Positions 17,515-25,606 of a stretch of DNA of 64,000 nt are shown here, piece by piece. A model generated the notes under the pieces. The model was not told the DNA's origin. It did no database searches and saw only the letters and a list, made by a program, of their open reading frames with translations. The number at the start of each line of letters is the position of its first letter. Within the stretch, counting starts at the first letter, position 1. The stretch is taken from contig CAVOZC010000002.1 of assembly GCA_963700865.1 (NCBI GenBank), positions 310,001 through 374,000 on the forward strand, written 5' to 3'. The stretch is from CAVOGJ01 sp963700865. GTDB lineage: Bacteria; Planctomycetota; Planctomycetia; Pirellulales; Pirellulaceae. The translations under genes were made by a program, and so were the position numbers.

Positions 17515-18291
17515 ATGTCCACATCGATCGCTCTACCAACCGCTGGTACCGTAACGCACGAACAGCAGCGCAAGGAACCCCGCTTCGCGCTCGCCTTGGG
17601 TTCCAAGTTTCAGGCTTCATTCTCGGCAGATGCAGCCATCGTTGCGGCCCATATCCTGGATCTTTCGATTTCGGGCGCCAAGCTGAGAATGGACCGACCG
17701 CTGGCGATCAAATCGCAAGGCCAGCTGACGTTTGTGTGCCCAGCCATGGGTTACGAGTCGACGATTGCGGCTACCGTCTGTTGGGCGCGTCCCATGGGCG
17801 GAGGCCAATGGTGGATCGGCTGCTCCTTCGATGCGGCGATGCCGACCAAGGAACTCGATTTGCTGGCGAGAGCCGGGCATCTTGAGCGCCGCAAGGATCC
17901 GCGGGCCGATCACGAGGTGGCGGCCCTGTTGAAACTCGAACTCCAGCCCGAACCTATTTCGGTGCGGATGTGTAATACCTCATCGGGTGGCTTCTCGATC
18001 TTCATGCCCCAGGAGACAACCGAGGGAGAACGGGTGCTCCTGAGTTTCCCGTCGGACAGCAAGGAGCAACGGCCGATTCTGGCTCGCGTCCAATGGTGCC
18101 GCAGGACCGAATCGGGCTTTCAAACCGGCTGCACGTATCTCACCAAAGACGGCTACTCGGAAACGCGCAAGCGGAGTGGCGTGCACGGTGCGTTTCAGTA
18201 TGCCTTTCGCACCTGCAAGTCGCGATCCTGGCTGATTATTCTGCTGGGTGTGGCGACTTCCGGATTCGCCGCCTACCTCATGTACCATTGA
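17515..18291 (+). CDS. Double PilZ-domain membrane protein (c-di-GMP receptor candidate)
   Basis: 258 residues. Two PilZ-like domains in series: the first has QRKEPRF and later DLSISGAKLRM, the second RRKDPRAD and NTSSGGFSIFM. These correspond to the RxxxR and (D/N)xSxxG motifs that bind cyclic di-GMP; in the first domain they read RKEPR and DLSISG, in the second RKDPR and NTSSGG, so both look able to bind. One transmembrane helix closes the protein (SWLIILLGVATSGFAAYLMY), so it is tail-anchored. It may pass a c-di-GMP signal to the envelope. No cyclase or pilus genes are adjacent. Confidence 0.8.
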   Translation: MSTSIALPTAGTVTHEQQRKEPRFALALGSKFQASFSADAAIVAAHILDLSISGAKLRMDRPLAIKSQGQLTFVCPAMGYESTIAATVCWARPMGGGQWWIGCSFDAAMPTKELDLLARAGHLERRKDPRADHEVAALLKLELQPEPISVRMCNTSSGGFSIFMPQETTEGERVLLSFPSDSKEQRPILARVQWCRRTESGFQTGCTYLTKDGYSETRKRSGVHGAFQYAFRTCKSRSWLIILLGVATSGFAAYLMYH

Positions 18292-18373
18292 CGGGCGGCT
18301 TCGCGGTTGCCGCGTGCGGGGCACGCTGGGGAGCCGATCCGCAGGCGGCGGTGGTTGCCCGCCGGTCTGACGT

Positions 18374-18706
18374 TCAGCTTTTCGGTTTGCTCGTGAATGT
18401 GCCGTTGGGGGTCGTCAGCTTGGCAATCTCGAACTTCTCCGCCTCGGTGGCTTCCCAAATCGCTTTGGGAGAAATGGTCTTGCCGGCGGCGGGCAAGAGG
18501 ATGGCCGTCCCTTCCTTGACGTCCGTGGTGACCTTCAGCACATGCGGAACTTTGTAAAGCCGCGTTCGTAGCCGCTTGGCGCAGCCCTCGCAGTGCATGT
18601 TCTTCACGACCAGTGCGTTGCTGGCGGGCGTTTCCGCCCGCAGCAGGGAAACTCCTGTCGTGCAGGCAAAAAAGGTCAGCAGCAATACCGTCCGACGAGC
18701 GATCAT
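18374..18706 (-). CDS. Exported heavy-metal-associated (HMA) domain protein
   Basis: 110 residues with GGAGAAA before ATG 18706. A signal peptide (MIARRTVLLLTFFACTTGVSLLRA) precedes one HMA domain with the metal-binding motif MHCEGC (Cys 39 and 42), then VKVTTDVKEGTAIL-type strands. Such domains bind copper or other soft metals. A periplasmic metal carrier is inferred. The gene is convergent with the PilZ gene. Confidence 0.8.
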   Translation of the reverse strand: MIARRTVLLLTFFACTTGVSLLRAETPASNALVVKNMHCEGCAKRLRTRLYKVPHVLKVTTDVKEGTAILLPAAGKTISPKAIWEATEAEKFEIAKLTTPNGTFTSKPKS

Positions 18707-19130
18707 CCGTATTTCTCCTGGATCAGGTGTCTTTTTAATCGGCGGATGGCGGTCCGCCCGTCCTTCGATTGTCCGTGATTGGCCAGACTCGACAAGGGCA
18801 CTTTTTCGATGTGAGGACGCGACCAGCTCGTCGACGCAGTCGCCAGCGCTTGGAGGCGGGGGGCGTACTCACTGGTAGCAGTCCAAACGTCCGCGAGTTC
18901 GGCTAACTCACTTGTCGCCGTGGTCGCCAGACCTGGGAGGTATGCCTGGGAGGGACCGTGGCTGGCGCATCTTGCCCCAGTCTTTGGGGGTTCGCGTCTG
19001 TTTGAGGGTCTTGGCGGAGAATCGTGTTCGGGCGCGCCTTACTGTTGGACTTGGCGAACCGACTGTGGCTGGAAGCCCCAGCCACGGTGCTGTCGCCGAT
19101 GTCGCCGGACTTAGAAAGGCGCGCCCTCCC
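18707..19130. other. Gene-free region with dispersed hairpin repeats
   Basis: 424 bases without a convincing ORF. It contains two members of the window-wide palindromic repeat family: 18958-18980 (GTGGCTGGCGCATCTTGCC type) and the perfect GTGGCTGG/CCAGCCAC hairpin at 19065-19085, followed by the tail GCTGTCGCCGATGTCGCC seen again in the array at 23 kb. Confidence 0.6.
19065..19085. repeat. Single copy of the GTGGCTGG/CCAGCCAC hairpin repeat
   Basis: Perfect 8-bp stem with a 5-base loop AAGCC. It is the isolated counterpart of the tandem array at 23042-23575, and its flanks match those units. Confidence 0.85.
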
Positions 19131-19604
19131 TCAATCGTTGATCAAATCGTCGATCGAGTCATTGAGCAGGTCGAATCGACCGCCCGAGGCCCGAGGCTTC
19201 CGCGGGGCGTCGTCGTCGTTGGCGCCCCGTTTCTGCAAACCGGCCCGCTCCAACAGCGACTGCTTGAGCACGTCGGTCGGGACGTTCTCTGAAGGAGGCG
19301 GTCCGATGGCTCCTAGATCGATGGGTGAATAGTTGACGCGGTAGCGATGCTTGGCGATCCGCAATTCATCGCCAGGGTCCAGGCGCTTTTCGGTGACGCG
19401 CACATCGTTGACCCGAGTTCCGTTCTTGCTGTTGAGATCGCGAACGTACCAGTAGCCGCCATGACATTCCAGCTTGCAATGGTGGGACGACACATTGGAG
19501 AAGCGGAGCACAATATCACAGCTCTCGCGCCGACCTACCAGCAGATCTGTTTTCAGCAAGGGCACGGGGTCCCCGCCACCGATGGGCGTCAATTCGCCGT
19601 ACAT
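19131..19604 (-). CDS. FHA domain protein
   Basis: 157 residues from ATG 19604 (MYGELTPIGGG); an earlier start at 19694 adds unlike sequence. The FHA domain fills residues 1-95: LLVGRRESCDIVL, SNVSSHHCKLE, VRDLNSKNGTRVND contain the conserved Gly-Arg, Ser-x-x-His and Asn-Gly positions that bind phosphothreonine. The remaining 60 residues are polar and charged. A reader for Ser/Thr kinase signalling is likely; planctomycetes have many such kinases, but none lies here. Confidence 0.85.
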   Translation of the reverse strand: MYGELTPIGGGDPVPLLKTDLLVGRRESCDIVLRFSNVSSHHCKLECHGGYWYVRDLNSKNGTRVNDVRVTEKRLDPGDELRIAKHRYRVNYSPIDLGAIGPPPSENVPTDVLKQSLLERAGLQKRGANDDDAPRKPRASGGRFDLLNDSIDDLIND

Positions 19605-19746
19605 ACTACGCGTCTCTTTCTGCCGAACGGTTCCCGGCGGCTCGCCCCCAAGCCCGGGTTCTTCGCTTGTTGCCCCCCGGTGCTGGCCGTACACTTGGGG
19701 GTCGGATCGATCGTGGCTAATCCCTTTACTTTAGGTGCCGGTGTTC

Positions 19747-20742
19747 ATGGCGTCAACGAATATGGCTTGCGGGGAACGTGTCGCGGCGGCTGAAATGCCC
19801 GATTGGCGGAGCGCTGGCCTGCGTTACCATGCCCTCGGATATCGGTTGCGCCGCCGTTTTGGGGGCCGAGTGCAGAAAGTGAGCCTGGACGCCGGTTTTA
19901 CCTGTCCCAATGTGGACGGATCTGTGGCTACGGGCGGTTGTACGTTCTGTGACAATCGCAGCTTCAGCCCCAGCCGGCGGATCAAGCGGCGGCAAATTGC
20001 CGACCAGATCGACGCGGGAATCACGCAACTCAAGCGACGTTATGCGAACTGCCAGGGATATCTCGCCTATTTCCAGCCGGCCACCAATACCTATGCCCCC
20101 CTGGATCGTCTGCGTGAAACGTATGATGCCGCCCTGGCTCATCCTGAAATTGTGGGCCTGGCCATCGGGACTCGGCCCGATTGCGTTCCCGATGACGTAC
20201 TCGAGTTACTGGAGGTGCTGGCGAGCCGCACTTACTTGTCGGTTGAATACGGCATTCAGACGGTTCACGATCGGTCGCTGGCCTGGATGAATCGTGGCCA
20301 CAACTATGACTGCTTTCCGGATGCGGTCGCCCGTAGTCGTGGACGAGGTTTCGAAATCTGTGCGCACGTCATTCTCGGTCTGCCGGGTGAATCCCATGCG
20401 GACATGATGGCCACCGCGGATGCGATGGGGGCGGAGCAAGTCGACTCGATCAAGATTCACAATTTATACGCCGTCAAAGGTACGCCGCTGGAAGAGCAAG
20501 TCGCCACCGGCGAGGTGCAGTTGCTGGAAAGGGACGCCTACGTCCAGACGTTGGTCGACTTTATCGAGCGACTGCCGCCCACCATGGTGGTCGAGCGAGT
20601 CAGCGGAGACGCCCCGCCCGATTATTTTATCGGTCCGAGCTGGTGCCTCGACAAAGCCGCCGTCTTGGTCGCGGTGGACCAGGAATTCCAACGCCGCGAC
20701 AGTTGGCAAGGCAAACGCTGGCGGGCCGTGCCGCCGAGATAA
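19747..20742 (+). CDS. YhcC-type radical SAM protein (TIGR01212 family)
   Basis: About 331 residues; starts at GTG 19735, ATG 19747 or ATG 19795 are possible and none has a strong ribosome site. The family core begins at YHALGYRLRRRFG and includes the iron-sulfur site in TCPNVDG and GGCTFCDN, plus YFQPATNTYAP, IGTRPDC, SVEYGIQT and VILGLPGE. The family is widespread and its reaction is not established. A hairpin follows the stop immediately. Confidence 0.85.
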   Translation: MASTNMACGERVAAAEMPDWRSAGLRYHALGYRLRRRFGGRVQKVSLDAGFTCPNVDGSVATGGCTFCDNRSFSPSRRIKRRQIADQIDAGITQLKRRYANCQGYLAYFQPATNTYAPLDRLRETYDAALAHPEIVGLAIGTRPDCVPDDVLELLEVLASRTYLSVEYGIQTVHDRSLAWMNRGHNYDCFPDAVARSRGRGFEICAHVILGLPGESHADMMATADAMGAEQVDSIKIHNLYAVKGTPLEEQVATGEVQLLERDAYVQTLVDFIERLPPTMVVERVSGDAPPDYFIGPSWCLDKAAVLVAVDQEFQRRDSWQGKRWRAVPPR

Positions 20743-20767
20743 GCCTCCGCCCCGTGGGGGCGGAGGC
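20743..20767 (+). terminator. Perfect 11-bp hairpin directly after the radical SAM gene
   Basis: GCCTCCGCCCC pairs with GGGGCGGAGGC around GTG, starting at the base after the stop codon. There is no T tract, so it may act as RNA 3' stabiliser or Rho-assisted terminator. Confidence 0.6.
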
Positions 20768-20921
20768 ATGGCACCGCGGACGAGGATCGTCCGGTGGGAT
20801 GGACGGTGACATGCGTCCCGGTGGCCCAGGGCACGCTCCATCAGCCCCGCACGAGCGGAGGTAGCTCAGCCCAGGGCCCCATCCGGCAAGTGGGACCGCC
20901 GCCGTGGTTCAGGGACTCAAA

Positions 20922-22109
20922 TCAAACAAAGTCGGCTTCAAAAATCGACTGGTACAGGACCCGCTCCAGGAACTCGTCGCTTTCCAGTCCAGCCAGGATG
21001 GCGTCGGTAATGGCATCCATCTTGCTGCTCGACAAGGCCGACGAATCGATCGGCATCTCGGAAAACTCAAACCCCCGACGGTGCAGCATCGTTTTTAACG
21101 AATTGAGGAACTCGAGATTGACGTTGATGTTCCCCAAGCGGAATTCAAACTCGTCGTACAAATTCGAGGCATTGTCGAACACGAGGACAAACGTACTCAA
21201 GTCTGGCAGCGTATTCATGTCAACTCCCGCTTCCAGGAACATGGCATTCTCGTAGTTGGGGCCGCGCTTGTTGGCGCTGATCACCACGTTGGCCAGATCA
21301 TTGAACACGACGCCTTGTTCCACCATCAACGCATCCGCGTAGGATCCCAGGTCCACCTTGACCGACGCATTGAAAGTAGCGCCAGCGCCAAGATACAGTT
21401 CATCCGGGAAGCCACCCGTCAGCACCACGACCTGGCTGTCAATCGTCGTATCCTCGAAGGAAACCAGATCGGGACCACCACCGGTGTTCATATTGATCAA
21501 GGCTCCATCGCTCATGCCGCCGTTGAGCGAAATCCAATCGGCGCCGTTGCCCGTCTTCACAATGATCGAATCGTGGAAGTCACTGTCATTGATGATGATG
21601 GCATCGTTGCCACTGCCCGAGTTCCATTTCATCAGCCCGGAGAAGGTCGAGTCATTAATCGCCAACGAGTCGCCTCCGCTGCCGCCCGTGTATTGAAACT
21701 GGCCGTCAATCACCATGTCGGTGATGCGGAGGAAATCGTCGCCGCCGCCAAGACTGACCTTTAACTTGCCCGCTTGCGTCGCCGACGTGCCGATCGTGAC
21801 CTCGGAGAAGGTCTCACGTCCGAATTTGATCAGCGTTTCGAGACCATCGGGTGATGCCTGCCCGCGGATGACGATGGCGTCATCGATCATGTCGCCATTG
21901 GTATCCATCGGCGCGACCTCAACGTAATTGTCGCTGCCATTTCCCCGGATGCTGATGTCCCCCGCCCGGTTGACGGTCACCGTGACCAAGCCGGCCAACA
22001 TCAAGCGGGCCTCAAGGGCTTCCGCGAAAGGAGCTTGCTCAAAGAGTTCGTTTTGTGGCGGCTGGATGTTGCGGCTGGCGGCGCGCGCACGTAGGCGGGA
22101 TGAAAGCAT
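20922..22109 (-). CDS. Exported RTX-like repeat protein with planctomycete N-terminal motif
   Basis: 395 residues, AAGGAGG before ATG 22109. The N-terminus shows FAEALEARLMLAG (residues 28-40), a variant of the planctomycete LEPR-type export motif. Next are beta-roll-like repeats rich in Gly-Asp (GGGDDFLRI, GGSGGDSLAI, GSGNDAIII, GNGADWISL, GGGPDLVSF), similar to RTX or hemolysin-type calcium-binding turns but less regular. The C-terminal 90 residues are helical (LEFLNSLKTMLHRRG, MDAITDAILAGLESDEF). No enzyme motif. Function unknown. Confidence 0.75.
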   Translation of the reverse strand: MLSSRLRARAASRNIQPPQNELFEQAPFAEALEARLMLAGLVTVTVNRAGDISIRGNGSDNYVEVAPMDTNGDMIDDAIVIRGQASPDGLETLIKFGRETFSEVTIGTSATQAGKLKVSLGGGDDFLRITDMVIDGQFQYTGGSGGDSLAINDSTFSGLMKWNSGSGNDAIIINDSDFHDSIIVKTGNGADWISLNGGMSDGALINMNTGGGPDLVSFEDTTIDSQVVVLTGGFPDELYLGAGATFNASVKVDLGSYADALMVEQGVVFNDLANVVISANKRGPNYENAMFLEAGVDMNTLPDLSTFVLVFDNASNLYDEFEFRLGNINVNLEFLNSLKTMLHRRGFEFSEMPIDSSALSSSKMDAITDAILAGLESDEFLERVLYQSIFEADFV

Positions 22110-22505
22110 ATGGAAAAGCCTCCTTACTTGTATGATCTAATCGGGGAGCCCGGCCATCACCGGTTGCGATGAAGCGGGTGGCCTGCGGCGGGACGGGAGC
22201 GGTGGGGCAGGGACGGCAAAGCCGCCCTCGGTGAGAGCCTCTGGGGCACCAAGCTACCACGTTCCAGATTCCGATGTTCGCAATCCATTACCAAGACGCA
22301 GTGCGACCGCGTCGGAGACTCTATCGGCTCCCGTTCCCCGTCCCCGCCCCTCGAATGTGCGTTTCTCGTTGTTTTCGCCCCGCCGGTCGGCGTCCCAGGT
22401 GTCACGAACCGGATCCTCTGGTCGACCCGCACCGAGCTCGACCGCCGAGCGTGCTGGGCACGGGCAGCTTCACGTCGCCTGTCGGACCGGCTAAGGTACA
22501 CGAGT
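22110..22505. other. Gene-free divergent region upstream of rnpB
   Basis: 396 bases between the RTX-like gene and rnpB. It should contain both promoters. No ORF with a plausible ribosome site, no extra repeat family and no tRNA-like fold is seen. Confidence 0.4.
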
Positions 22506-22887
22506 CAGTGGGGTGGGTGGTCGCTGATATCCGCAAGGATATTGGAGGAAAGTCCGGGCTCCTCAGGGCAGGGTGGTCGGTAACGCCGACCGGCTGCGAA
22601 GTCAGGGAAAGTGCAACAGAAAGTAAACCGCCAATCGGCTCCGCGCGGATTGGTAAGGGTGAAACGGTGAGGTAAGAGCTCACCAGCGGGCAGGGCGACC
22701 TGCCCGGCTAGGTAAACCCCACCCGGAGCAAGGCCAAGCAGGGAGGAAGCGGCGACGTGCCGTTCCAGATCGGCCCGATCTGTTCAAGTCCTCCCGGGTC
22801 GGCTGCTAGAGGTCGTAAGCAATTGCGATCCCAGAGAAATGACCACTGCCGCGCAAGTGGTACAAAACCCGGCTTACATCCCCACTG
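22506..22887 (+). ncRNA. rnpB: RNase P RNA, bacterial type A
   Basis: The ends pair as helix P1, CAGTGGGG at 22506-22513 with CCCCACTG at 22880-22887. Inside, the universally conserved elements are in order: GAGGAAAGTCCGGGC (5' side of P4 and nearby core), CAGGGCAGGGTGG, CCGACC stem, AGGGAAAGTGCAACAGAAAGT, AAACCCCACCCGGAGCAAG, and the 3' core AGAGAAATGACCAC with ACAAAACCCGGCTTA just before P1 closes. Length about 382 bases is normal. This RNA is the catalytic part of the tRNA 5'-maturing enzyme. Confidence 0.95.
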
Positions 22888-22994
22888 GCATTCTTTTTCC
22901 TTGGGACGGGGGAGTGCGGCGATGCTGCGCCATCCTTGCCGAACGCCTGGGTGACGGTGGAGTCGATCACGCAGGGCACCCAGAACACCCAGAT

Positions 22995-23015
22995 GTGGCT
23001 GGGGCATCCTGCCCC
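22995..23015. repeat. Hairpin repeat of the GGGGCATCCTGCCCC type
   Basis: GTGGCT followed by the palindrome GGGGCATCCTGCCCC. It is the same type as 18958 and, inverted, the units at 52.7-53.1 kb. It precedes the 85-bp array. Confidence 0.7.
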
Positions 23016-23035
23016 TGTCGGTTTCGGTACGGGGA

Positions 23036-23580
23036 AGGACTGTGGCTGGAAGCCCCAGCCACGGGGCTGTCGCCGATGCCGCCAGACTTTAAAGAGTTGC
23101 CGCTTCCGTAGGACCGGAGAACGGACTGTGGCTGGAAGCCCCAGCCACGGGGCTGTCGCCGATGTCGCCAGACTTTAAAGAGTGCCGTTTCCGTAGGACC
23201 GGAGAACGGACTGTGGCTGGAAGCCCCAGCCACGGGGCTGTCGCCGATGTCGCCAGGCTTTAGAGAGTTGCCGTTTCCGAAGGACCGGAGAACGGACTGT
23301 GGCTGGAAGCCCCAGCCACGGGGCTGTCGCCGATGTCGCCAGGCTTTAGAGAGTTGCCGTTTCCGTAGGACTGGAGAACCGACTGTGGCTGGAAGCCCCA
23401 GCCACGGGGCTGTCGCCGATGTCGCCAGGCTTTAGAGAGTGCCGTTTCCGAAGGACCGGAGAACGGACTGTGGCTGGAAGCCCCAGCCACGGGGCTGTCG
23501 CCGATGTCGCCAGACTTTAAAGAGTGCCGTTTCCGTAGGACTGGAGAACGGACGGTGGCTGGAAGCCCCAGCCACGGACG
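23036..23580. repeat. Tandem array of seven about 85-bp hairpin units
   Basis: The 8-bp stem GTGGCTGG/CCAGCCAC recurs at 23042, 23128, 23213, 23299, 23385, 23470 and 23555, that is every 85-86 bases. Each is followed by GGGGCTGTCGCCGATG, TCGCCAGACTTTA and GTTTCCGTAGGACCGG-type sequence with a few differences per copy. Several spurious ORFs cross it on both strands. It fills most of the 885-base gap between rnpB and the next gene. It is not a CRISPR: units are contiguous and have no unique spacers. Confidence 0.95.
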
Positions 23581-23772
23581 GGCGCCTGGCCCGTCGCTAG
23601 CAGCCGCCGTGTCGCAGGGACGTTTCACCTGGCGGCGAAGAGGAATTCCGGTCCGATCATACGGCCTGAGCTCGCGTCGCTGGCGAATCCGACTTGACCC
23701 ACCGTTCCTTGTCTTGGTACAGACCCCCGCCTGACGGTCGTCTCTTTTGCTTTTGTGGACACGCGACGTTTG

Positions 23773-25179
23773 ATGAACCAACGATCCACCGCCGTTTTGG
23801 TTTGGGCGCACTGGACTTGTCTAGCGCTCCTTGCCGGGCTATCTCCGGTGGCGGCTCAACAACGGATTCGCTTGCCGAATCCGTCAGAACCGGTCACTTT
23901 GCCGCCCAACTACGTTCCTAATCCGGCGGCGGCGGGCAATGTGGTCTCGGCGACCCCTTGGACTCCCATGAATCCAAGTGCCGGAGCGTCACTGGGCCAG
24001 CAGATCCAGCCGTTCGATCCGTATGCAGCGCCAAGTGGCCTACTCAACACGGCCCCACCCACATTGCCGAATGCGCCGCCTCCCGCAGGCATGTATCCGA
24101 GTCTTCCCGCCGCGACGTATCCCGGACCACCGGCCACGACGCTCCCGCCCGTCACGGTGCCGAACGGAGCCTTTCCTCCCATGGCGCCTGCTGGCGCCCC
24201 GAACCCCTACGGGGTGCCGGTGTTTCCGAGTGGCCCGCCGGCCGCCAACGGTTCCCCTTATCTTCCGCCCGGTTACCAGGCGCCCGCTTATCAGCAGCCT
24301 CCGCCGCTGGGCGGGCCGACCACGCCGATCCAGCCGACTCCCGTGTTTCCAAACGGTTTTAATTGGAACAATCCGGATTCGCGGTGGGAACGACTCATGC
24401 AAGACACGGGCATGCTCTACACGTATCTCTACAGCAATGGCGATCCCGACTCGCTGGGCGATAACGAGATCGAAGTTTTTACCAGTTTCGTGTGGAAGAA
24501 CTTTCTTCGCGGTCCCAACGACCTGCGAGTGACCCCGGGTTTCATCTTTGATTTTCTGGATGGCCCCGCGGTGCCTGGTGAAATTGATCTGCCCGGACAA
24601 CTCTACAGCGCCTACTTGAATTTTCTCTGGCAACCCCAGCTGGCACCGCAGTTTGGCGCCGATTTGGATTTTCGCGTCGGCGTCTACAGCGACTTTAATA
24701 CGGTGACCTCGCACAGTATCCGCTATACGGGTCGCGCACTCGGTGTCTTGCAAATGACACCGACAACGGCTTTCAAGGCCGGTATCGAGTATCTGGATCG
24801 CGTCGATATCAAACTGTTTCCCGCGATCGGCATCTTCTGGCAACCGAATGAGCAGTCGCGTTTTGATATCTACTTCCCCCGGCCGAAGTACTCGCATTAT
24901 TGGACCTGCTGGGGCAACAACGAGTTATGGTGGCATATCGGGGCCGAGTATGGGGGTAGCTCGTGGACGATCGATCGCATTGACAACGGCAACAGCGATC
25001 AGGTCGATATCAATGATATCCGCATCTTTATCGGTACCGACTGGAATCGACTCGATCGCATGGACGGCATCTTCGAGGTGGGGTACGTCTTCAATCGACA
25101 GATCGTGGTGCGGAGCGATCCGGCGGAAGATCTTGATGTCAACGATACGTTCATGATCCGAGCCGGACTGAAATTCTAA
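23773..25179 (+). CDS. Outer-membrane barrel protein with proline-rich N-terminal region
   Basis: 468 residues from ATG 23773. A signal peptide (MNQRSTAVLVWAHWTCLALLAGLSPVAA) is followed by about 170 residues rich in Pro, Gly and Ala (PPTLPNAPPPAG, PPLGGPTTPIQPTP), a likely unstructured wall-spanning linker. From FNWNNPDSRWERLM on come alternating amphipathic strands (DLRVTPGFIFDFLDG, APQFGADLDFRVGVYSDF, FKAGIEYLDRVDIKLFPAIGIFW) ending in Phe (MIRAGLKF), as in outer-membrane beta-barrels. It resembles the planctomycete DUF6268-like barrels, but I am not certain of the family. Confidence 0.75.
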   Translation: MNQRSTAVLVWAHWTCLALLAGLSPVAAQQRIRLPNPSEPVTLPPNYVPNPAAAGNVVSATPWTPMNPSAGASLGQQIQPFDPYAAPSGLLNTAPPTLPNAPPPAGMYPSLPAATYPGPPATTLPPVTVPNGAFPPMAPAGAPNPYGVPVFPSGPPAANGSPYLPPGYQAPAYQQPPPLGGPTTPIQPTPVFPNGFNWNNPDSRWERLMQDTGMLYTYLYSNGDPDSLGDNEIEVFTSFVWKNFLRGPNDLRVTPGFIFDFLDGPAVPGEIDLPGQLYSAYLNFLWQPQLAPQFGADLDFRVGVYSDFNTVTSHSIRYTGRALGVLQMTPTTAFKAGIEYLDRVDIKLFPAIGIFWQPNEQSRFDIYFPRPKYSHYWTCWGNNELWWHIGAEYGGSSWTIDRIDNGNSDQVDINDIRIFIGTDWNRLDRMDGIFEVGYVFNRQIVVRSDPAEDLDVNDTFMIRAGLKF

Positions 25180-25606
25180 CGCAGTGCTCGCTGCGATCGC
25201 GGAGTTTCCCGCGGAACCAGCCGTCAAGCGGCGGGTGTCCCCGGTCATGGGCCGCCGCGCCGGCGTCGCGAAAATTCGGGACGAGCTCTATAATTTCGGG
25301 TGGCTGGGGGATCTTGACTACGGGTGCGTAGCCGAAGTCGCCCGACTCTGGACCGCAGCGGTATCCATGGGTTTGCCGGAGGACTGTGGCTGGAAGCCCC
25401 AGCCACGCGTTGGTAGCCGAAGTCGCCCGACTCTGGACCGCAGCGGTATCATGGGTTTGCCGGAGGACTGTGGCTGGAAGCCCCAGCCACGCGTTGGTAG
25501 CCGAAGTCGCCCGACTTCGGGACATTGCTGGAAGCCCCAGCCACGCGTTGGTAGCCGAAGTCGCCCGGCTTTGGACAATTTCGATCCGAGTATCAAAGGT
25601 TCACGC
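25180..25606. other. Gene-free region holding the second hairpin array
   Basis: 427 bases between the barrel gene and the PQQ-type gene. Most of it is the hairpin array at 25380-25570 and its degenerate 5' part (a half unit from about 25320). An ORF that crosses it in frame with the PQQ gene is repeat translation (WKPQPRV), not a real N-terminus. Confidence 0.6.
25380..25570. repeat. Tandem array of 84-bp hairpin units, 2.5 copies
   Basis: The same 21-base hairpin as in the 23-kb array occurs at 25386 and 25470, with a truncated third copy near 25530. The tail differs (GCGTTGGTAGCCGAAG, TCGCCCGACT) but keeps the GCCGAxGTCGCCxGACT core, so both arrays come from one family with diverged tails. 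Confidence 0.9.

Noticed and set aside
23036..23580. CRISPR array
   Set aside because: Repeats are contiguous 85-bp units with no distinct spacers and no cas genes are present.
22967..23811. Minus-strand ORFs rich in GASSHSP and plus-strand ORFs rich in WKPQPR
   Set aside because: Both come from the hairpin repeat; the same pattern appears in the 25-kb array.
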